A stretch of 64,000 bases of DNA from Antedon mediterranea. Its lineage: Eukaryota > Echinodermata > Crinoidea > Comatulida > Antedonidae. Every line of letters starts with the position of its first letter. Position 1 is the first letter of the stretch. Made by a program: the position numbers and the translations under genes. This document shows, piece after piece, positions 1-11,405 of this stretch. The stretch is taken from contig NC_092679.1 in NCBI RefSeq assembly GCF_964355755.1, positions 12,264,932-12,328,931 of the forward strand, in the 5' to 3' direction. The notes beneath the pieces were generated by a model. It saw only the letters and a list, made by a program, of their open reading frames with translations, made no database searches and had not been told where the DNA came from.

Positions 1-978
1 GTGTCATTTTTAAAAGTAGACATATTTTGGAACATTTTCACAATTTGTTGACGTTTTCGTGCGCAACCTGTCATGTTTAACGTGCTCGTAGAACGCCATT
101 TCAAGTTGAAAAGTGAATAAAATAACGTAAAATTGTTAACAGAAGATTTAAAAACACAAATCGTGTAAAAGAAATGCTCATACCTGTTCCCTGCGCCGTG
201 CGCGCGTAAAAATGTGCGCACCAGTGGCAATTTTTTAAACGCTTAAAATGACCTGAATCGTGCTCTAATTTAATCAGAAATTGATTTGAAGCATTTTAAA
301 ATTTCAAACGCCATTTACGCGCGCACTTTCTAATGTTACAAATTGCGATAGCGTTAAAAAAGTTAACTATTGATGTGAAGCAAACGTGGCTGAAAATGAC
401 GTTAAAAAATATTCATTTGTTTCGAAGTTATAACCAATTTAAGATTTTCAGAAAATCACGCGTAACTTACGCTACGCGGCTCTGACATCGTCAAAAAGCT
501 TGGCTGGACAACTTCAGTAAAATGTCTATATGTTGAACAAGTTACAAAATGTTATGTTAACGCGTTACAGAGAAACAGCGTGCACAAATTAGGAGCATTT
601 TAAAATTTCAAACGCAGTTTACGCGCAGACTTTCTAGTGTTCAAAAATTTGCTGAAGAGCGAAAAAGTTAGCCATTGATGTGAAGAAAACGTGGCTGAAA
701 ATTTCGTTAAAAAATATTTATCGGTTTCGAAGTTATGACCGATTTAAGATTTTCAGAAAATCGCGCGTAACTTACGCTACGCGGATCTGACATTGTCAAA
801 AAGCTTCGCAGTACATCTTCAGTTAATTGTCTATATGTTGACCAAGTTACAAAATGTTATGTTAACACGTTCAAGAGAAAACGCGTACACAAAATCGGAG
901 AAAGAAAGAAGAATAATAAAAAAAAAAAGTAACACTACAATAACAAAGGTTATCCGCTTGAGGCGGATAACCAACTAG
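1..978 (+). repeat. A-family repeat unit, 3' part (A0)
   Basis: The window opens inside an A unit. The piece matches the last 978 bp of the two complete units that follow, with almost no differences. It contains an internal direct duplication of 304 bp: copy 1 at about 291-594 and copy 2 at about 595-898, both starting with GCATTTTAAAATTTCAAACG. It ends with an A-rich stretch, the 948-972 hairpin and AACTAG. The short ORFs across it repeat only because the DNA repeats, so no protein is inferred. Seen directly; the rolling-circle class assignment is inference. Confidence 0.85.
948..972 (+). repeat. A-type 3' terminal hairpin
   Basis: GGTTATCCGC and GCGGATAACC form a perfect 10-bp stem around the loop TTGAG, followed by AACTAG. 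Identical hairpins close units A1 (2567-2591), A2 (4186-4210) and A3 (10046-10070), and three tandem copies lie at the array end. The arm GGTTATCCGC also occurs near the 5' end of every A unit (for example 1009-1019). A 5' half-site matched to a 3' hairpin is typical of Helentron/Helitron2-type rolling-circle elements. Confidence 0.8.
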
Positions 979-2597
979 AACTTAAACTCGTCACTTGAGG
1001 ACGAGTTTGGTTATCCGCCAGCAACAAAGCGTATCTTGCGTATTCAAGTACTTCCAAGTTATGACTTTTCCAAAAAAAGTAGGCTATTCAAAATTAAAAC
1101 TGCCCTCTCAGTGTAATAACCAACTAAACCCTTTTAATTAATTGTTTTCCCGTGACGGAACTCGAACCCGGTACCTCTGATACCAAAGTCGGTTGCATTA
1201 CACATCGAGCCATATGACCACCTGCTGACGAAAATCCGAAGAAAGAGTCCTCGTTCATTCGGTATGTCGTGAACCCCCTCGATGCAAGTTGATTATTACA
1301 TATCAAACTTAAATCATAAATTTTACTATGATGAAATCTTCAAAAATTTTAAACGCTGATATTTTATGAAAGTACATACTTTCAAGTTTTATATATTAAC
1401 ATGTAAAGAAAAAAGATAAATGTTATGTTTATTGTTTTGCTCTTTGAATAAGTTTATGTTTGTTTGATGATAAATATTTCAAAAATTATATTTAATATGC
1501 AAATAATGTAGCCATCAAACACGTTTTAGCATTCAACACTATAATAAATCAGACCTATGATTCATACACTGCAAGAAATTAAAATAAAAAATGGGGGTAA
1601 CCTTGCATTCTGATGAACTGTGTCATTTTTAAAAGTAGACATATTTTAGAACATTTTCACAATTTGTTGACGTTTTCGTGCGCAACCTGTCATGTTTAAC
1701 GTGCTCGTAGAACGCCATTTCAAGTTGAAAAGTGAATAAAATAACGTAAAATTGTTAACAGAAGATTTAAAAACACAAATCGTGTAAAAGAAATGCTCAT
1801 ACCTGTTCCCTGCGCCGTGCGCGCGTAAAAATGTGCGCACCAGTGGCAATTTTTTAAACGCTTAAAATGACCTGAATCGTGCTCTAATTTAATCAGAAAT
1901 TGATTTGAAGCATTTTAAAATTTCAAACGCCATTTACGCGCGCACTTTCTAATGTTACAAATTGCGATAGCGTTAAAAAAGTTAACTATTGATGTGAAGC
2001 AAACGTGGCTGAAAATGACGTTAAAAAATATTCATTTGTTTCGAAGTTATAACCAATTTAAGATTTTCAGAAAATCACGCGTAACTTACGCTACGCGGCT
2101 CTGACATCGTCAAAAAGCTTGGCTGGACAACTTCAGTAAAATGTCTATATGTTGAACAAGTTACAAAATGTTATGTTAACGCGTTACAGAGAAACAGCGT
2201 GCACAAATTAGGAGCATTTTAAAATTTCAAACGCAGTTTACGCGCAGACTTTCTAGTGTTCAAAAATTTGCTGAAGAGCGAAAAAGTTAGCCATTGATGT
2301 GAAGAAAACGTGGCTGAAAATTTCGTTAAAAAATATTTATCGGTTTCGAAGTTATGACCGATTTAAGATTTTCAGAAAATCGCGCGTAACTTACGCTACG
2401 CGGATCTGACATTGTCAAAAAGCTTCGCAGTACATCTTCAGTTAATTGTCTATATGTTGACCAAGTTACAAAATGTTATGTTAACACGTTCAAGAGAAAA
2501 CGCGTACACAAAATCGGAGAAAGAAAGAAGAATAATAAAAAAAAAAAGTAACACTACAATAACAAAGGTTATCCGCTTGAGGCGGATAACCAACTAG
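979..2597 (+). repeat. Complete A-family unit A1, 1,619 bp
   Basis: In order the unit has: a 5' hairpin (984-1008, 9-bp stem with loop ACTTGAG); the half-site GGTTATCCGCC (1009-1019); a tRNA-like module on the minus strand (about 1148-1227); about 650 bp of AT-rich DNA; two 304-bp direct repeats; an A-run; and the terminal hairpin (2567-2591) followed by AACTAG. It differs from A2 by only a few bases, so the amplification is recent or the copies are homogenised. No transposase or Rep/helicase ORF is present, so it is non-autonomous. The Helentron/HINE-like class is an inference; a complex satellite is the alternative. Confidence 0.85.
1148..1227 (-). other. tRNA-like pol III promoter module (unit A1)
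   Basis: On the minus strand an A-box-like TGGCTCGATGTG precedes a B box, GGTTCGAGTTCC here and GGTTCGAGTCC in sister units, at tRNA-like spacing. The T-arm pairs, but the acceptor and anticodon stems do not form cleanly. It is therefore a tRNA-derived promoter rather than a working tRNA. This copy has one substitution just after the B-box core that is absent from A2 and A3. Confidence 0.6.
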
Positions 2598-4216
2598 AAC
2601 TTAAACTCGTCACTTGAGGACGAGTTTGGTTATCCGCCAGCAACAAAGCGTATCTTGCGTATTCAAGTACTTCCAAGTTATGACTTTTCCAAAAAAAGTA
2701 GGCTATTCAAAATTAAAACTGCCCTCTCAGTGTAATAACCAACTAAACCCTTTTAATTAATTGTTTTCCCGTGACGGGACTCGAACCCGGTACCTCTGAT
2801 ACCAAAGTCGGTTGCATTACACATCGAGCCATATGACCACCTGCTGACGAAAATCCGAAGAAAGAGTCCTCGTTCATTCGGTATGTCGTGAACCCCCTCG
2901 ATGCAAGTTGATTATTACATATCAAACTTAAATCATAAATTTTACTATGATGAAATCTTCAAAAATTTTAAACGCTGATATTTTATGAAAGTACATACTT
3001 TCAAGTTTTATATATTAACATGTAAAGAAAAAAGATAAATGTTATGTTTATTGTTTTGCTCTTTGAATAAGTTTATGTTTGTTTGATGATAAATATTTCA
3101 AAAATTATATTTAATATGCAAATAATGTAGCCATCAAACACGTTTTAGCATTCAACACTATAATAAATCAGACCTATGATTCATACACTGCAAGAAATTA
3201 AAATAAAAAATGGGGGTAACCTTGCATTCTGATGAACTGTGTCATTTTTAAAAGTAGACATATTTTGGAACATTTTCACAATTTGTTGACGTTTTCGTGC
3301 GCAACCTGTCATGTTTAACGTGCTCGTAGAACGCCATTTCAAGTTGAAAAGTGAATAAAATAACGTAAAATTGTTAACAGAAGATTTAAAAACACAAATC
3401 GTGTAAAAGAAATGCTCATACCTGTTCCCTGCGCCGTGCGCGCGTAAAAATGTGCGCACCAGTGGCAATTTTTTAAACGCTTAAAATGACCTGAATCGTG
3501 CTCTAATTTAATCAGAAATTGATTTGAAGCATTTTAAAATTTCAAACGCCATTTACGCGCGCACTTTCTAATGTTACAAATTGCGATAGCGTTAAAAAAG
3601 TTAACTATTGATGTGAAGCAAACGTGGCTGAAAATGACGTTAAAAAATATTCATTTGTTTCGAAGTTATAACCAATTTAAGATTTTCAGAAAATCACGCG
3701 TAACTTACGCTACGCGGCTCTGACATCGTCAAAAAGCTTGGCTGGACAACTTCAGTAAAATGTCTATATGTTGAACAAGTTACAAAATGTTATGTTAACG
3801 CGTTACAGAGAAACAGCGTGCACAAATTAGGAGCATTTTAAAATTTCAAACGCAGTTTACGCGCAGACTTTCTAGTGTTCAAAAATTTGCTGAAGAGCGA
3901 AAAAGTTAGCCATTGATGTGAAGAAAACGTGGCTGAAAATTTCGTTAAAAAATATTTATCGGTTTCGAAGTTATGACCGATTTAAGATTTTCAGAAAATC
4001 GCGCGTAACTTACGCTACGCGGATCTGACATTGTCAAAAAGCTTCGCAGTACATCTTCAGTTAATTGTCTATATGTTGACCAAGTTACAAAATGTTATGT
4101 TAACACGTTCAAGAGAAAACGCGTACACAAAATCGGAGAAAGAAAGAAGAATAATAAAAAAAAAAAGTAACACTACAATAACAAAGGTTATCCGCTTGAG
4201 GCGGATAACCAACTAG
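2598..4216 (+). repeat. Complete A-family unit A2, 1,619 bp
   Basis: The length and layout equal those of A1. The terminal hairpin is at 4186-4210. Its right junction reads AACTAG and then ATTTAATTCG, the 5' end of the B family, so A and B units share the same joining site. The previous unit joins at 2597/2598. Confidence 0.85.
2767..2846 (-). other. tRNA-like module (unit A2)
   Basis: This copy has a perfect B box, GGTTCGAGTCC, on the minus strand and an A-box-like TGGCTCGATGTG upstream of it. Confidence 0.6.
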
Positions 4217-5630
4217 ATTTAATTCGTCACTATGACGAATTATAGGTTATATGCATTGATTTTAATAAAGATAATTGATTTTTAAAAGATATTTTGATTC
4301 ATTGATTTTCTCAGATTCTTTAATTATTTATAATATATGATAGGACCTTGCTAACGCGAATACAATAGCCGGTATCACAATCCGATCAAAGATCCCTCTG
4401 CGTATAATGTCATAAACCACATTTGCTGTTACATAATAATAAAGACATAAGTTATTTTTTATCTAGATTTCATTATAAATCATGTGTATAATATATACAC
4501 TAAGAAATAAATTTGAACAAACAATACGGATAATAAAAAAAAAATCTTATTTCGTTTCCCAAGGTGAGACTCGATCTCGGTACCTTGAGTGCCATAGACA
4601 CGAGCACACACCACCGAGCCATACACAACTGTCTAAAAATTGTAGAAAAATTCCTCCGTGTATTTACTATGCAGTAACCACTTTGGTGCAGATAGATTAT
4701 TACATACCGCAATGAATTATAATTTTTTACTATGATGACATCTCTAAAAATGTACAAAAATGATGCACTGTCAAACTATATACTTTTAACTTTAATATAT
4801 GAACTTTTGGAGGAAGAAAGTTAATGTTAAGTTTGTTATTTTGGCCTAAGAAAATGTCATAATTTGTTTGATTGTCGAAATGATTTTTTTTTAATTTAAT
4901 ATGCAATTAATTATGGCTTAATCAACTTTTGTTCCCTTAGTTTAATAATAAATCATACATAAGATACATACACTTCAAGAAAATGAAATAAAAAATATGT
5001 GTTCCCGAGCATTCTGACGATCTATATTAATTTTAAAATTTAGCATATTTTCACCATTTTGTTAACTTACACGTGCGTAGCCTGTCACTTTTGACGTGCT
5101 CGTATAAGGCAATTACGCGTTGAAAAGTGAATAAAATATGATGATATTATTAAAGAAAGGTTGTAAAACCGAAATCGGACAAAAAGAGTGCGCATTAACG
5201 TATAACGCGCAGTGCGCGTGCAAAAATCTGCGCACTCATGGCAATTTTTTAAACGCTTAAAATTGCCTGAAACGTACTCTAATTTCATCGAAAATAAATT
5301 TTGACAATTTTGAACATTCTAAGCGCGCGTACGCAAGCGTTATATGCGCTACGCACGTAATTGTATTGCCATATGATGAAATATGACCTGAAATTTATGA
5401 GTACCAAATTTTGTTTAATTGTGATTCATGCTTGTGAAGATATGATTACAAACGTGATTTCGTAAAATCGCGCCTAGACCGCGTAATTTTTGATTACGCA
5501 TCGTGAAAATATAACCACATCGATACCTGGCCATGAGGAATATACTCTGAAAACTTGACTTAGCTAGATTAAACTGATGCCAAGATAATGCACGGACAAA
5601 ATAGTGCTAAGGAAAGAATAAATAAACTAG
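4217..5630 (+). repeat. B-family unit B1, 1,414 bp
   Basis: It starts with a 9-bp-stem hairpin (TAATTCGTC / GACGAATTA) and the half-site AGGTTATATGCAT (4244-4256). It is a diverged relative of the A unit in the same order: tRNA-like module, TTTAATATGCAA block, AATAAATCA block, then TGACGTGCTCGTA. The 304-bp duplication and the terminal hairpin are absent. It ends GAATAAATAAACTAG. The half-site of this family matches the last hairpin of the whole array (17636-17665). Confidence 0.8.
4556..4630 (-). other. tRNA-like module (unit B1)
   Basis: On the minus strand TATGGCTCGGTGGTGTG resembles an A box, and GAGATCGAGTCTCACC contains the B-box core GATCGAGTC. The sequence differs from the A-family module at many positions but lies at the same place in the unit. 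Confidence 0.55.
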
Positions 5631-7045
5631 ATTTAATTCGTCACTATGACGAATTATAGGTTATATGCATTGATTTTAATAAAGATAATTGATTTTTAAA
5701 AGATATTTTGATTCATTGATTTTCTCAGATTCTTTAATTATTTATAATATATGATAGGACCTTGCTAACGCGAATACAATAGCCGGTATCACAATCCGAT
5801 CAAAGATCCCTCTGCGTATAATGTCATAAACCACATTTGCTGTTACATAATAATAAAGACATAAGTTATTTTTTATCTAGATTTCATTATAAATCATGTG
5901 TATAATATATACACTAAGAAATAAATTTGAACAAACAATACGGATAATAAAAAAAAAAATCTTATTTCGTTTCCCAAGGTGAGACTCGATCTCGGTACCT
6001 TGAGTGCCATAGACACGAGCACACACCACCGAGCCATACACAACTGTCTAAAAATTGTAGAAAAATTCCTCCGTGTATTTACTATGCAGTAACCACTTTG
6101 GTGCAGATAGATTATTACATACCGCAATGAATTATAATTTTTTACTATGATGACATCTCTAAAAATGTACAAAAATGATGCACTGTCAAACTATATACTT
6201 TTAACTTTAATATATGAACTTTTGGAGGAAGAAAGTTAATGTTAAGTTTGTTATTTTGGCCTAAGAAAATGTCATAATTTGTTTGATTGTCGAAATGAAT
6301 TTTTTTTAATTTAATATGCAATTAATTATGGCTTAATCAACTTTTGTTCCCTTAGTTTAATAATAAATCATACATAAGATACATACACTTCAAGAAAATG
6401 AAATAAAAAATATGTGTTCCCGAGCATTCTGACGATCTATATTAATTTTAAAATTTAGCATATTTTCACCATTTTGTTAACTTACACGTGCGTAGCCTGT
6501 CACTTTTGACGTGCTCGTATAAGGCAATTACGCGTTGAAAAGTGAATAAAATATGATGATATTATTAAAGAAAGGTTGTAAAACCGAAATCGGACAAAAA
6601 GAGTGCGCATTAACGTATAACGCGCAGTGCGCGTGCAAAAATCTGCGCACTCATGGCAATTTTTTAAACGCTTAAAATTGCCTGAAACGTACTCTAATTT
6701 CATCGAAAATAAATTTTGACAATTTTGAACATTTTAAGCGCGCGTACGCAAGCGTTATATGCGCTACGCACGTAATTGTATTGCCATATGATGAAATATG
6801 ACCTGAAATTTATGAGTACCAAATTTTGTTTAATTGTGATTCATGCTTGTGAAGATATGATTACAAACGTGATTTCGTAAAATCGCGCGTAGACCGCGTA
6901 ATTTTTGATTACGCATCGTGAAAATATAACCACATCGATTCCTGGCCATAAGGAATATACTCTGAAAAATTGACTTAGATAGATGAAACTGATATCAAGA
7001 TAATTCACGGACAAAATAGTGCTAAGGAAAGAATAAATAAACTAG
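5631..7045 (+). repeat. B-family unit B2, 1,415 bp
   Basis: Nearly identical to B1 over most of its length. The last 100 bp or so carry substitutions (for example CCATAAGG for CCATGAGG, and TGATATCAAG for TGATGCCAAG) found in neither B1 nor B3. Confidence 0.8.
5973..6047 (-). other. tRNA-like module (unit B2)
   Basis: Same module as in B1, with the B-box core GATCGAGTC intact on the minus strand. Confidence 0.55.
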
Positions 7046-8457
7046 ATTTAATTCGTCACTATGACGAATTATAGGTTATATGCATTGATTTAAATAAAGA
7101 TAATTGATTTTTAAAAGATATATTGATTGATTGATTTTCTCAGAATCTTTAATTATTTATAATATATGATAGGACCTTGCTAACGCGAACACCATAGCCG
7201 GTATCACAATCCGATCAAAGATCCATATGCGTATAATGTCATAAACCACATTTGTTGTTACATAATAATAAAGACATAAGTTAATTTTTATCTAGATTTC
7301 ATTATAAATCATGTGTATAATCTATACACTAAGAAATAAATTTGAACAAACAATACGGATAATAAAAAAAAATCTTATTTCGTTTCCCAAGGTGAGACTC
7401 GATCTCGGTACCTTGAATGCCATAGACACGAGCACAGACCACCGAGCCGTACACAACTGACTAAAGGTTGTAGAAAAATTCCTTCGTGTATTTACTATGC
7501 AGTAACCACTTTGATGCAAATAGATTATTACATACCGAAATGAATTATAATTTTTTACTATGATGACATCTTTAAAATGTATACAAATGATGCACTGTCA
7601 AACTACATACTTTTAACTTTAATATATGAATTTTTGAAGGAAGAAAGTTAATGTTAAGTTTGTTATTTTGGCCTAATAAAATGTCATAATTTGTTTGATT
7701 GTCGAAATTATTTTTTTTTAATTTAATATGCAATTAATGATGACTTAATCAACTTTTGTTCTCTTTATTTGATAATAAATCATACATATGATACATACAC
7801 TTCAAGAAAATGAAATAAAAAATAGGTGTTCCCCTGCATTCTGACGATATATATTAATTTTAAAATTTAGCATATTTTCACCATTTTGTTAACTTATACG
7901 TGCGTAGCCAGTCACTTTTGACGTGCTCGTATAACGCAATTTCGAGTTGAAACCTGAATCAAATATGATGATATTATTAAAGAAAGATTGTAAAACAGAA
8001 ATCGGGCAAAAAGAGTGCGCATTAACGTTTAACGCGCAGTGCGCGTGCAAAAATCTGCGCACTCATGGCATTTTTTTAAACGCTTAAAATTGCCTGAAAC
8101 GTACTCTAATTTCATCGAAAATAAATTTTGACAATTTTGAACATTTTAAGCGCGCGTACGCAAGCGTTATATGCGCTACGCACGTAATTTTATTGCCATA
8201 TGATGAAATATGACCTGAAATTTATGAGTACCAAATTTTGTTTAATTGTGATTCATGCTTGTGAAGATATGATTACAAACGTGATTTCGTAAAATCGCGC
8301 GTAGACCGCGTAATTTTTGATTACGCATCGTGAAAATATAACCACATCGATTCCTGGCCATGAGGAATATACTCTGAAAACTTGACTTAGCTAGATTAAA
8401 CTGATGCCAAGATAATGCACGGACAAAATAGTGCTAAGGAAAGAATAAATAAACTAG
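7046..8457 (+). repeat. B-family unit B3, 1,412 bp, mosaic
   Basis: The first two thirds differ from B1 and B2 at scattered positions. The last 200 bp or so return to near identity with B1, not with the adjacent B2. This suggests gene conversion or unequal crossing-over. The right junction is AACTAG followed by the A-family start, a B-to-A switch. Confidence 0.8.
7385..7459 (-). other. tRNA-like module (unit B3)
   Basis: The B-box core GATCGAGTC is kept on the minus strand. A few substitutions separate it from B1 and B2, for example GGCTCGGTGGTCTGTG in the A-box region. Confidence 0.5.
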
Positions 8458-8626
8458 AACTTAAACTCGTCACTTGAGGACGAGTTTGGTTATCCGCCAG
8501 CAACAAAGCGTATCTTGCGTATTCAAGTACTTCCAAGTTATGACTTTTCCAAAAAAAGTAGGCTATTCAAAATTAAAACTGCCCTCTCAGTGTAATAACC
8601 AACTAAACCCTTTTAATTAATTGTTT

Positions 8627-8706
8627 TCCCGTGACGGGACTCGAACCCGGTACCTCTGATACCAAAGTCGGTTGCATTACACATCGAGCCATATGACCAC
8701 CTGCTG
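8627..8706 (-). other. tRNA-like module (unit A3)
   Basis: Identical to the A2 copy, with the perfect B box GGTTCGAGTCC on the minus strand. Confidence 0.6.
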
Positions 8707-10110
8707 ACGAAAATCCGAAGAAAGAGTCCTCGTTCATTCGGTATGTCGTGAACCCCCTCGATGCAAGTTGATTATTACATATCAAACTTAAATCATAAAT
8801 TTTACTATGATGAAATCTTCAAAAATTTTAAACGCTGATATTTTATGAAAGTACATACTTTCAAGTTTTATATATTAACATGTAAAGAAAAAAGATAAAT
8901 GTTATGTTTATTGTTTTGCTCTTTGAATAAGTTTATGTTTGTTTGATGATAAATATTTCAAAAATTATATTTAATATGCAAATAATGTAGCCATCAAACA
9001 CGTTTTAGCATTCAACACTATAATAAATCAGACCTATGATTCATACACTGCAAGAAATTAAAATAAAAAATGGGGGTAACCTTGCATTCTGATGAACTGT
9101 GTCATTTTTAAAAGTAGACATATTTTGGAACATTTTCACAATTTGTTGACGTTTTCGTGCGCAACCTGTCATGTTTAACGTGCTCGTAGAACGCCATTTC
9201 AAGTTGAAAAGTGAATAAAATAACGTAAAATTGTTAACAGAAGATTTAAAAACACAAATCGTGTAAAAGAAATGCTCATACCTGTTCCCTGCGCCGTGCG
9301 CGCGTAAAAATGTGCGCACCAGTGGCAATTTTTTAAACGCTTAAAATGACCTGAATCGTGCTCTAATTTAATCAGAAATTGATTTGAAGCATTTTAAAAT
9401 TTCAAACGCCATTTACGCGCGCACTTTCTAATGTTACAAATTGCGATAGCGTTAAAAAAGTTAACTATTGATGTGAAGCAAACGTGGCTGAAAATGACGT
9501 TAAAAAATATTCATTTGTTTCGAAGTTATAACCAATTTAAGATTTTCAGAAAATCACGCGTAACTTACGCTACGCGGCTCTGACATCGTCAAAAAGCTTG
9601 GCTGGACAACTTCAGTAAAATGTCTATATGTTGAACAAGTTACAAAATGTTATGTTAACGCGTTACAGAGAAACAGCGTGCACAAATTAGGAGCATTTTA
9701 AAATTTCAAACGCAGTTTACGCGCAGACTTTCTAGTGTTCAAAAATTTGCTGAAGAGCGAAAAAGTTAGCCATTGATGTGAAGAAAACGTGGCTGAAAAT
9801 TTCGTTAAAAAATATTTATCGGTTTCGAAGTTATGACCGATTTAAGATTTTCAGAAAATCGCGCGTAACTTACGCTACGCGGATCTGACATTGTCAAAAA
9901 GCTTCGCAGTACATCTTCAGTTAATTGTCTATATGTTGACCAAGTTACAAAATGTTATGTTAACACGTTCAAGAGAAAACGCGTACACAAAATCGGAGAA
10001 AGAAAGAAGAATAATAAAAAAAAAAAGTAACACTACAATAACAAAGGTTATCCGCTTGAGGCGGATAACCAATAAATAAATAAATAAATAAAGATTTTGA
10101 CAGAATCAAG

Positions 10111-10139
10111 AGGTTATATGCATATCATGCATATAACCT
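10111..10139 (+). repeat. B-type terminal hairpin
   Basis: AGGTTATATGCAT and ATGCATATAACCT pair perfectly over 13 bp around the loop ATC. The left arm equals the half-site near the 5' end of each B unit. Confidence 0.8.
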
Positions 10140-10145
10140 AACTAG

Positions 10146-11405
10146 AACTTAAACTCGTCACTTGAGGACGAGTTTGGTTATCCGCCCACAAAAAAACGTA
10201 TCTTGTGCATTCAAGTACTTTTCAATCATGACTTTTCCAAAAAGTAGCCTATTCGAAATTAAAACTGCCCTTTCATTGTAATAACCATATAAATCCTTTT
10301 ATTTAATTGGTTTCCCGTGACGAGATTCGATCCCGGTACCTCTGATACCAAAGTCGGTTGCACTACACATCGAGCCATATGAGCAGCTGCCGAAGGAAAT
10401 CCGAAGAAAGTTTACACGTTCATTCGGTATGTCGTGAACCACTCGATGCAAATAGATTATTACTTAGCAAACTAAATCATAATTTTTACTATGATGAAAT
10501 CTTCAAAAATGTTAAACAGTGACATATTATGAAAGTACATACTTTTAAGTTGTATATATTAACATGTGAAGAAAAAAGATAAACGTTACGTTTATTGTTT
10601 TGCTCCTTGAAAACGTTTATGTTTGTTTGATGATAAAAATTTCAAAAATTATATTTAATATGCAAATAATGTAGCCATTAAACACGTTTTAACATTCAAC
10701 ACTATAATAAATCAGACCTACAATTCATACACTGCAAGAAAATAAAATAAAAAATGGGGGTAACCTTGCATTCTGATGAACTGTATCATTTTTAAAAGTA
10801 TACATATTTTGCAACATTTTCACAATTTTTTAACATTTTACGTGCGCAACCAGTCATGTTTAACGTGCTCGTAGAACGCCATTTCAAGTTGAAAAGTGAA
10901 TAAAATAACGTAAAATTGTTAACCGAAGATTGAAAAACACAAATCGTGCAAAAGAAATGCTCATACGTGTTTCCTGCACCGTGCGCGCGTAAAAATGTGC
11001 GCACCTGGTGGCAATTTTTCAAACGCTTAAAATGACCTGAATCGTGCTCTAATTTAATCAGAAATTGATTTGGAGCATTTTAAAATTTCAAAAGCCGTTT
11101 ACGCGCGCACTTTCCAATGTTTCGACTTTCGGTAGCGATAAAAAAGTTAGCAATTGATGTGAAGCAAACGTGGCTGAAAATGACGTTAAAAAATATTTAT
11201 CGTTTTTGAAGTTATGATCAATTTAAGATTTTCTGAAAATCGCACGTAACTTACGCTACGCGGCTCTGCCAGTGTCCAAAAGCTTGGCTGCACATCTTCA
11301 GCTAAATGTCTAAATGTTTACCAAGTTACAACATGTTATGTTATCAGGTTGCAGAGAAAAGCTGAACACAAAAATCGGCGGAAATCGAGAAGAATAATAA
11401 ACTAG
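10146..11405 (+). repeat. Short A-family unit A4, 1,260 bp
   Basis: A diverged A unit with only one copy of the 304-bp internal repeat and no terminal hairpin. It ends GAATAATAAACTAG, the same hairpin-free junction as the B units. The length deficit relative to A1 (359 bp) equals one 304-bp repeat plus the roughly 55-bp terminator block. Confidence 0.8.
10313..10392 (-). other. tRNA-like module (unit A4)
   Basis: The minus strand reads GGGATCGAATCTCG at the B box, a GATCGAATC core that still fits the pol III consensus although the surrounding bases differ. Confidence 0.5.

Larger units (their letters stand above)
8458..10145 (+). repeat. A-family unit A3 with double terminator
   Basis: The first 1,613 bp match A1 and A2 almost exactly. 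After the A-type hairpin (10046-10070) there is an AATA repeat, then AAGATTTTGACAGAATCAAG, then a second, B-type hairpin (10111-10139, 13-bp arms AGGTTATATGCAT and loop ATC) before AACTAG. One unit thus carries the terminators of both families in series. Confidence 0.8.

Noticed and set aside
948-1019. Classical Helitron 5'-TC / CTRR-3' ends
   Set aside because: CTAG does follow the hairpin, but the 5' end does not start with TC and solo insertion sites are not visible; only a Helentron-like resemblance is claimed.
1600-1640. CTGATGA resembling a hammerhead ribozyme core
   Set aside because: No stem II or following GAAA was found at the right place, so a hammerhead is not supported.
793-10079. 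Recurring 60-97-codon ORFs in the A and B units
   Set aside because: They recur only because the DNA repeats, fall across hairpins and tRNA-like modules, and show no domain or coding bias.
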